DNA from: DASVUS01 sp036388675
Lineage (GTDB): Bacteria; Armatimonadota; Abditibacteriia; Abditibacteriales; Abditibacteriaceae
Assembly: GCA_036388675.1 (NCBI GenBank)
Contig: DASVRI010000045.1
Coordinates: 130,700-194,699 of the forward strand
DNA length: 64,000 nt
Direction of reading: 5' to 3'
This document shows positions 60,528-64,000 of this stretch, piece after piece (position 1 is the stretch's first letter; every line of letters begins with the position of its first letter). A model generated the notes under the pieces. It made no database searches. It was not told where the DNA came from and saw only the letters and a list, made by a program, of their open reading frames with translations. Both the position numbers and the translations under genes were made by a program.

Positions 60528-60973
60528 TTCTGGAATCTCCTGATTACGTCTGGCCTTTGGGTGATTGGCGCTATAGTGGCAAGGCCCAACGCCAGCATGT
60601 TCTCTAGCACCTCACGAACTTTTCTGAACTCCAGTGACTTATCGAAGAAGTATTGCGCGCCGCACTGCGCCGCCTGCTCTCGGTACGGAGTCTGAGCATA
60701 GTTGGTGAGGATGATCACCACCAGTTCCTTATTCCTCTGCTGCCGCTCTTGTTCTCGCAGCGCCCGCAGCACATCAAAGCCGTTGCCGTCCGGCAGGTGG
60801 ATGTCTAGGATTATCACGTCGGGGCGCAACGCATGATTCATTTCAAGAGCCTCATTCACGCCGCTCGCCTGGCCGACAATCGCCACGGTTTCGATCCCAC
60901 TCATCAGTTCGACCAACCGCTCGCGAATGACGATCGAGTCATCTACGATCAGAACTTTCAACGCGATATTCAT
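60515..60973 (-). CDS. Single-domain response regulator
   Basis: About 152 aa from the ATG at 60973, which is preceded by GAGGGAG; a longer frame to 61048 lacks support. Receiver motifs: LKVLIVDDSIVIRERLVELM, DVIILDIHLPDGNG, VVIILTNYAQTPY and YFFDKSLEF. The TPYREQAAQCGAQYFFDKS block is like NarL/LuxR-type receivers, but there is no DNA-binding domain. The end overlaps the start of the next gene, the PAS kinase, by 13 bp. Confidence 0.9.
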   Translation of the reverse strand: MNIALKVLIVDDSIVIRERLVELMSGIETVAIVGQASGVNEALEMNHALRPDVIILDIHLPDGNGFDVLRALREQERQQRNKELVVIILTNYAQTPYREQAAQCGAQYFFDKSLEFRKVREVLENMLALGLATIAPITQRPDVIRRFQKCHT

Positions 60974-61153
60974 CAGCTCCCTCTCCGTGTCCTTAAGACT
61001 TTCAGATACTATGAAAAAAGTCACGGTTTGACTGCCCCACGCCCGCAATGGGGCTTTTTGGAAAGGCTTTAATCAAAGGATAGGGGTATGGAAGGCAAAA
61101 GTCTGTCAGCGCCAGCCTATTTTTGAGCGAGTGTAATGCGCATACCTGTGACC

Positions 61154-61184
61154 GTGTTTGTCCTGCGTCGTGTAGGACAAACAC
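61154..61184. repeat. Perfect 11-bp inverted repeat
   Basis: GTGTTTGTCCT (61154-61164) and AGGACAAACAC (61174-61184) face each other across 9 bases. It lies between the end of the NarL-type gene (61254) and the start of the next regulator (60973). No T-run follows on the minus strand, so an operator is as likely as a terminator hairpin. Confidence 0.7.
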
Positions 61185-61253
61185 CTACAAAGTAGCGGTG
61201 AGGGAGACTTTTAGCGCAACGAGTTAGGAAAGATATTCTGGCACTTCATCCGG

Positions 61254-61904
61254 TCAGCGGTGAAGTTTTATGTCAGTGACGAGTTGGTTGCTAATGGCGT
61301 AATGCATGAGCTGGGCGTTGGTGCGCATCGCCATTTTTTGGAGCAGGCGGGCGCGATAGGAGCTGACGGTTTTGACGCTGAGCGAGAGATCCACAGCGAT
61401 TTCAGTCACTGTTTTGCCGGACGCAATGCCGCATAGCACCACTAATTCACGGTCCGACAGAAGTTCGTGGCATGGACGGTCATTATTATCATCGGCCAGG
61501 GCATTGGCCATGCGCTCCGCGAGAGTGGAACTAATGTAACGACCACCTGCGACTAATTTGTGCAGTGCGAGGATGAGCTCTGCTCCGGCACTATCTTTGA
61601 GGAGATAGCCGGCGGCGCCTAACTTGATGGCGCGCATCGCATACTGCTCTTCGGGGTGCATCGTTAAGATCAGCACCGGGAGTTTGGGATAATCCTGTTT
61701 GATGTCCTGGAGTAACTCCAGCCCGCTTTGTCCGGGCATATTAATGTCCAGGATAACGACATCCCATGTTTTCAGGTGGAGCAGTTGCATCACGTCCGAA
61801 GCGCAAATCGCCTCGCCAAACTCCGCTGTGGGCCACTCCTTAAGCAGAATATGCATCAATCCTTCCCGCACAACGGTATGATCGTCGGCAATGAGAATTT
61901 TCAT
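61254..61904 (-). CDS. NarL/LuxR-family response regulator
   Basis: A 216-aa protein. Receiver (~1-120): ILIADDHTVVREGL, WDVVILDINMPGQSG, VLILTMHPEEQYA and GYLLKDSAG with the Lys. LuxR-type HTH (~150-210): LSDRELVVLCGIASGKTVTE, then LSLSVKTVSSYRARLLQKM. It is a transcription factor activated by phosphorylation. Its gene lies 27 bp after the NarX-type kinase gene, its evident partner. Confidence 0.95.
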   Translation of the reverse strand: MKILIADDHTVVREGLMHILLKEWPTAEFGEAICASDVMQLLHLKTWDVVILDINMPGQSGLELLQDIKQDYPKLPVLILTMHPEEQYAMRAIKLGAAGYLLKDSAGAELILALHKLVAGGRYISSTLAERMANALADDNNDRPCHELLSDRELVVLCGIASGKTVTEIAVDLSLSVKTVSSYRARLLQKMAMRTNAQLMHYAISNQLVTDIKLHR

Positions 61905-61931
61905 AGATGCTTCCAGGCCCCCGTGACCTTC

Positions 61932-63836
61932 TTAATTCTGCAACGGAAGGCACAGGGTGATTGTGGTTCCTCGATCGTGAAGACCTTGGCCCGTGAATCG
62001 AATTTCGCCGCCCAACTGATGAGCACGCTCTTGCATGCCCAGAAATCCCAGCGACCGGACATCGGCAATCCGTCTTTGCGTGATGCCTCGACCATTATCG
62101 ATGATTTCCAGAATGAGGTCATTGTCCTGCTGTCGCAGTCGCACATCAACGTGAGTCGCGCTGGCATGGCGGGCGACATTAGTGAGAGCTTCTTGCAGAA
62201 TGCGGAACGCCGCCGTGGCCTGCTCTCGGCTCAGGGTCACATTACCTGCCTGCGCGGTGAAAGCGCAGGTAATGCCCGTTCGCTCCTCGAAGCGTTGTGT
62301 CTCCCATTCAATAGCCGGCTCCAGACCGAGATCATCCAACATCGCCGGACGCAGTTTCGTGGCTATCTCACGGACTGAATGGATGGTGGTATCTATGAGC
62401 TTCGACATGGCGGCCATTTTACGATGTATCTCCTCTTCGCTTACCACGGAAAGTTGGTCACTCAACCAACTCAGGTCCATCTTCAGGCCGCTGAGCGCCT
62501 GTCCCATCTGATCGTGAATCTCACGGGCGATGTGCGTTCGTTCCGCCTCCAGCACAGCGTCCTGTCGGGCCGCCAGCCCACGAAGTTGCTCGCGCGAAGC
62601 AGCCAATTCTTGCTCCCAACTACGGCGTTCTGTGATGTCCACACCGGTGCAGATTATGTACTCCACTGCGTCCGCCTCATCAAGAAGGGCGGTGTTGGCC
62701 CACGCGATTAGCCGGCGGCTCCCGTCCCTGGCAATCCAGTAGTTTTCATGAGTATTGGGAAATCGCCCGGAGCAGATGTCCTGGAGAACGTCTTTAACCG
62801 TCGCCTCCTCCTCCGGTGCCAGGATTATATCCATGACATTCCTGCCTTTAACCTCATCTAAGGAGTAGCCGGTGAGGTGCTCGCAGGCCCGGTTGAAGCG
62901 GACGACACGCCCCTGCCGATCGAGTACCACTACCAAATTGCCCACAGTATCGATGACCGCGGAGATGAAGTCGCGCTCTTGCTGCAATGTCTCTTCGGCC
63001 CGGATATGTTCTGTTGTATCAATGGTCAAAGCTAAAATGCAAGGCTCGCCATTGAGGGTGACCGATTCCATTGAGGTATTGCCCTGACGTAGCTCACCCG
63101 ATTTCGTCCGAAAGGCGTGTTTCACGTTGTGCAGAGTCCCGTGATCATGCAGCTTCTGCAGTAATTCATGACGGTCGCCGGCATTCTCCGACAGCTTCAG
63201 TTCTACGGTGGTGTGACCGATGACTTCATCACGGTGATAACCGTAGAGGCGTAGCAAGCTATCATTCACATCCACGAAGCGTCCTTCGGCAACAGTGGTA
63301 ATAGCGATGGGAATGGGGCTGGCATGAAAAGCTTTAGCAAACCGTTCTTCGCTCTCGCGCAACGCCGCCTCTGTCTGTCGGCGCTCGGTGATGTCGCGGA
63401 TGGCCGTCAAATGTATACCCGGTACCACATTGGCGACTGCGCGGAATTCAGTTTCCCGCTCCGCCCCGTCCTTGCACAGAATCGTGTACTCCCCACTGAG
63501 CTTGCCCACACTAAGGAACTGCTGCCACGATTCAGGGCCGACCTCACGCTTGGACTCAGGTGTCAGGTTCCACACCGTCAGCCTTAATAGTTCCTCGCGG
63601 CTGTACCCTGTGAACTCGCACGCAGCCGGGTTCGCGTCCACGTAAAGGCCCTGGTCATCGGCGAGGAGGATAACGTCCAGCGAGTGATCGAAGAGTGCTT
63701 GAAAGTATCGCGGGCTCATCTCCAAGGACTCGCGTACGCTTTGGTGTTCGGCAACATTTTCCTGTCGTCTCGCTCTATCAGGTGGCACAAATTCTTGCCT
63801 CTTTCGGCTCATATGTTCCCGTTCACTCCAAGCCAT
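61932..63836 (-). CDS. PAS-rich NarX-type histidine kinase
   Basis: A 634-aa soluble sensor. Three PAS domains (~40-160, ~165-285, ~290-410) are followed by a HisKA_3 dimerisation domain with phospho-His in HIAREIHDQMGQALSGLKMD (near residue 445). The HATPase is compact: EALTNVARHASATHVDVRL, LEIIDNGRGI and GFLGMQERAHQLGGEI, as in NarX/DegS kinases. It heads a two-gene operon with the NarL-type regulator. A gene start within the last 164 bp of the window is not seen. Confidence 0.95.
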   Translation of the reverse strand: MAWSEREHMSRKRQEFVPPDRARRQENVAEHQSVRESLEMSPRYFQALFDHSLDVILLADDQGLYVDANPAACEFTGYSREELLRLTVWNLTPESKREVGPESWQQFLSVGKLSGEYTILCKDGAERETEFRAVANVVPGIHLTAIRDITERRQTEAALRESEERFAKAFHASPIPIAITTVAEGRFVDVNDSLLRLYGYHRDEVIGHTTVELKLSENAGDRHELLQKLHDHGTLHNVKHAFRTKSGELRQGNTSMESVTLNGEPCILALTIDTTEHIRAEETLQQERDFISAVIDTVGNLVVVLDRQGRVVRFNRACEHLTGYSLDEVKGRNVMDIILAPEEEATVKDVLQDICSGRFPNTHENYWIARDGSRRLIAWANTALLDEADAVEYIICTGVDITERRSWEQELAASREQLRGLAARQDAVLEAERTHIAREIHDQMGQALSGLKMDLSWLSDQLSVVSEEEIHRKMAAMSKLIDTTIHSVREIATKLRPAMLDDLGLEPAIEWETQRFEERTGITCAFTAQAGNVTLSREQATAAFRILQEALTNVARHASATHVDVRLRQQDNDLILEIIDNGRGITQRRIADVRSLGFLGMQERAHQLGGEIRFTGQGLHDRGTTITLCLPLQN

Positions 63837-64000
63837 CTCTTTGACTATTATATCGAGCTAGCGTGACAAGATTTGCTGATTTAGCGCTAAATCATAGAGT
63901 AGCCGTAACAAATTCTCGGCTTTCTTTTCTGAAAATGAGATTCGCAAACGATTGCCACCACGTTTGCACCCAATAGTGTAAGCATGGGTAACTACTAAGA

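Noticed and set aside
61034..61059. GCCCC / GGGGC stem followed by five T on the plus strand, like a terminator.
   Set aside because: No plus-strand gene ends nearby, and the surrounding genes all run leftward. The stem is only 5 bp with an 11-base loop.

Overview
This is bacterial DNA of moderate GC content (roughly 53-56% by eye) with dense, often overlapping operons. The host cannot be named from the sequence. The right end is ordinary chromosome-like material (sensor kinases, a three-domain xylan-degrading enzyme, redox enzymes). The left and middle look like one or more integrated islands.

1-20.2 kb: a leftward operon for a 7-deazapurine-in-DNA (Dpd) modification/restriction system. queD-queC-queE make the preQ0 precursor. 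They are followed by proteins matching DpdE, F, G, H, I, J and K: three helicases, a P-loop ATPase, a phospholipase-D-type nuclease and accessory proteins. An unfamiliar 325-aa gene follows, then the 5' part of a probable dpdD that runs off the left edge. The base-modifying genes (DpdA, B, C) and FolE are not in the window.

20.2-25.4 kb: a block bounded by two diverged direct copies of a small coiled-coil gene. It holds tatA, tatC, a small protein with a Tat-like signal and a Tyr-Gly-Gly tail, a protein with a conserved-looking N-terminal tag, an SGNH carbohydrate esterase and a divergent membrane-anchored Ser/Pro/Thr-rich protein. I read it as a private export/surface module; this is the least familiar system here.

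25.5-39.2 kb: mobile DNA. It contains a large serine recombinase, an XRE-type regulator coupled to an Mrr-like nuclease, a phage/plasmid-type replication gene pair, an excisionase-like gene and a tyrosine recombinase around a palindromic operator, a protein with a Tc-toxin-like C-terminus, IS debris, a 3' fragment of a tRNA-Pro gene (probable att site), and a second tyrosine recombinase broken by a frameshift and an IS5-type element.

39.2-49.3 kb: two methyltransferase genes and a membrane-protein gene separated by IS remnants and short repeated intergenic motifs; a secreted GH30-GH10-SGNH fusion enzyme; and a MarR/OhrR-like regulator heading a nitroreductase / NADP-binding / NmrA operon.

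49.7-64 kb: a signalling cluster of single-domain response regulators, hybrid PAS histidine kinases, an HD-GYP regulator, two tandem Rcp1-like regulators and a NarX/NarL-type pair. The palindrome AGTACT is enriched in the Dpd genes and in this cluster but not in the mobile middle.
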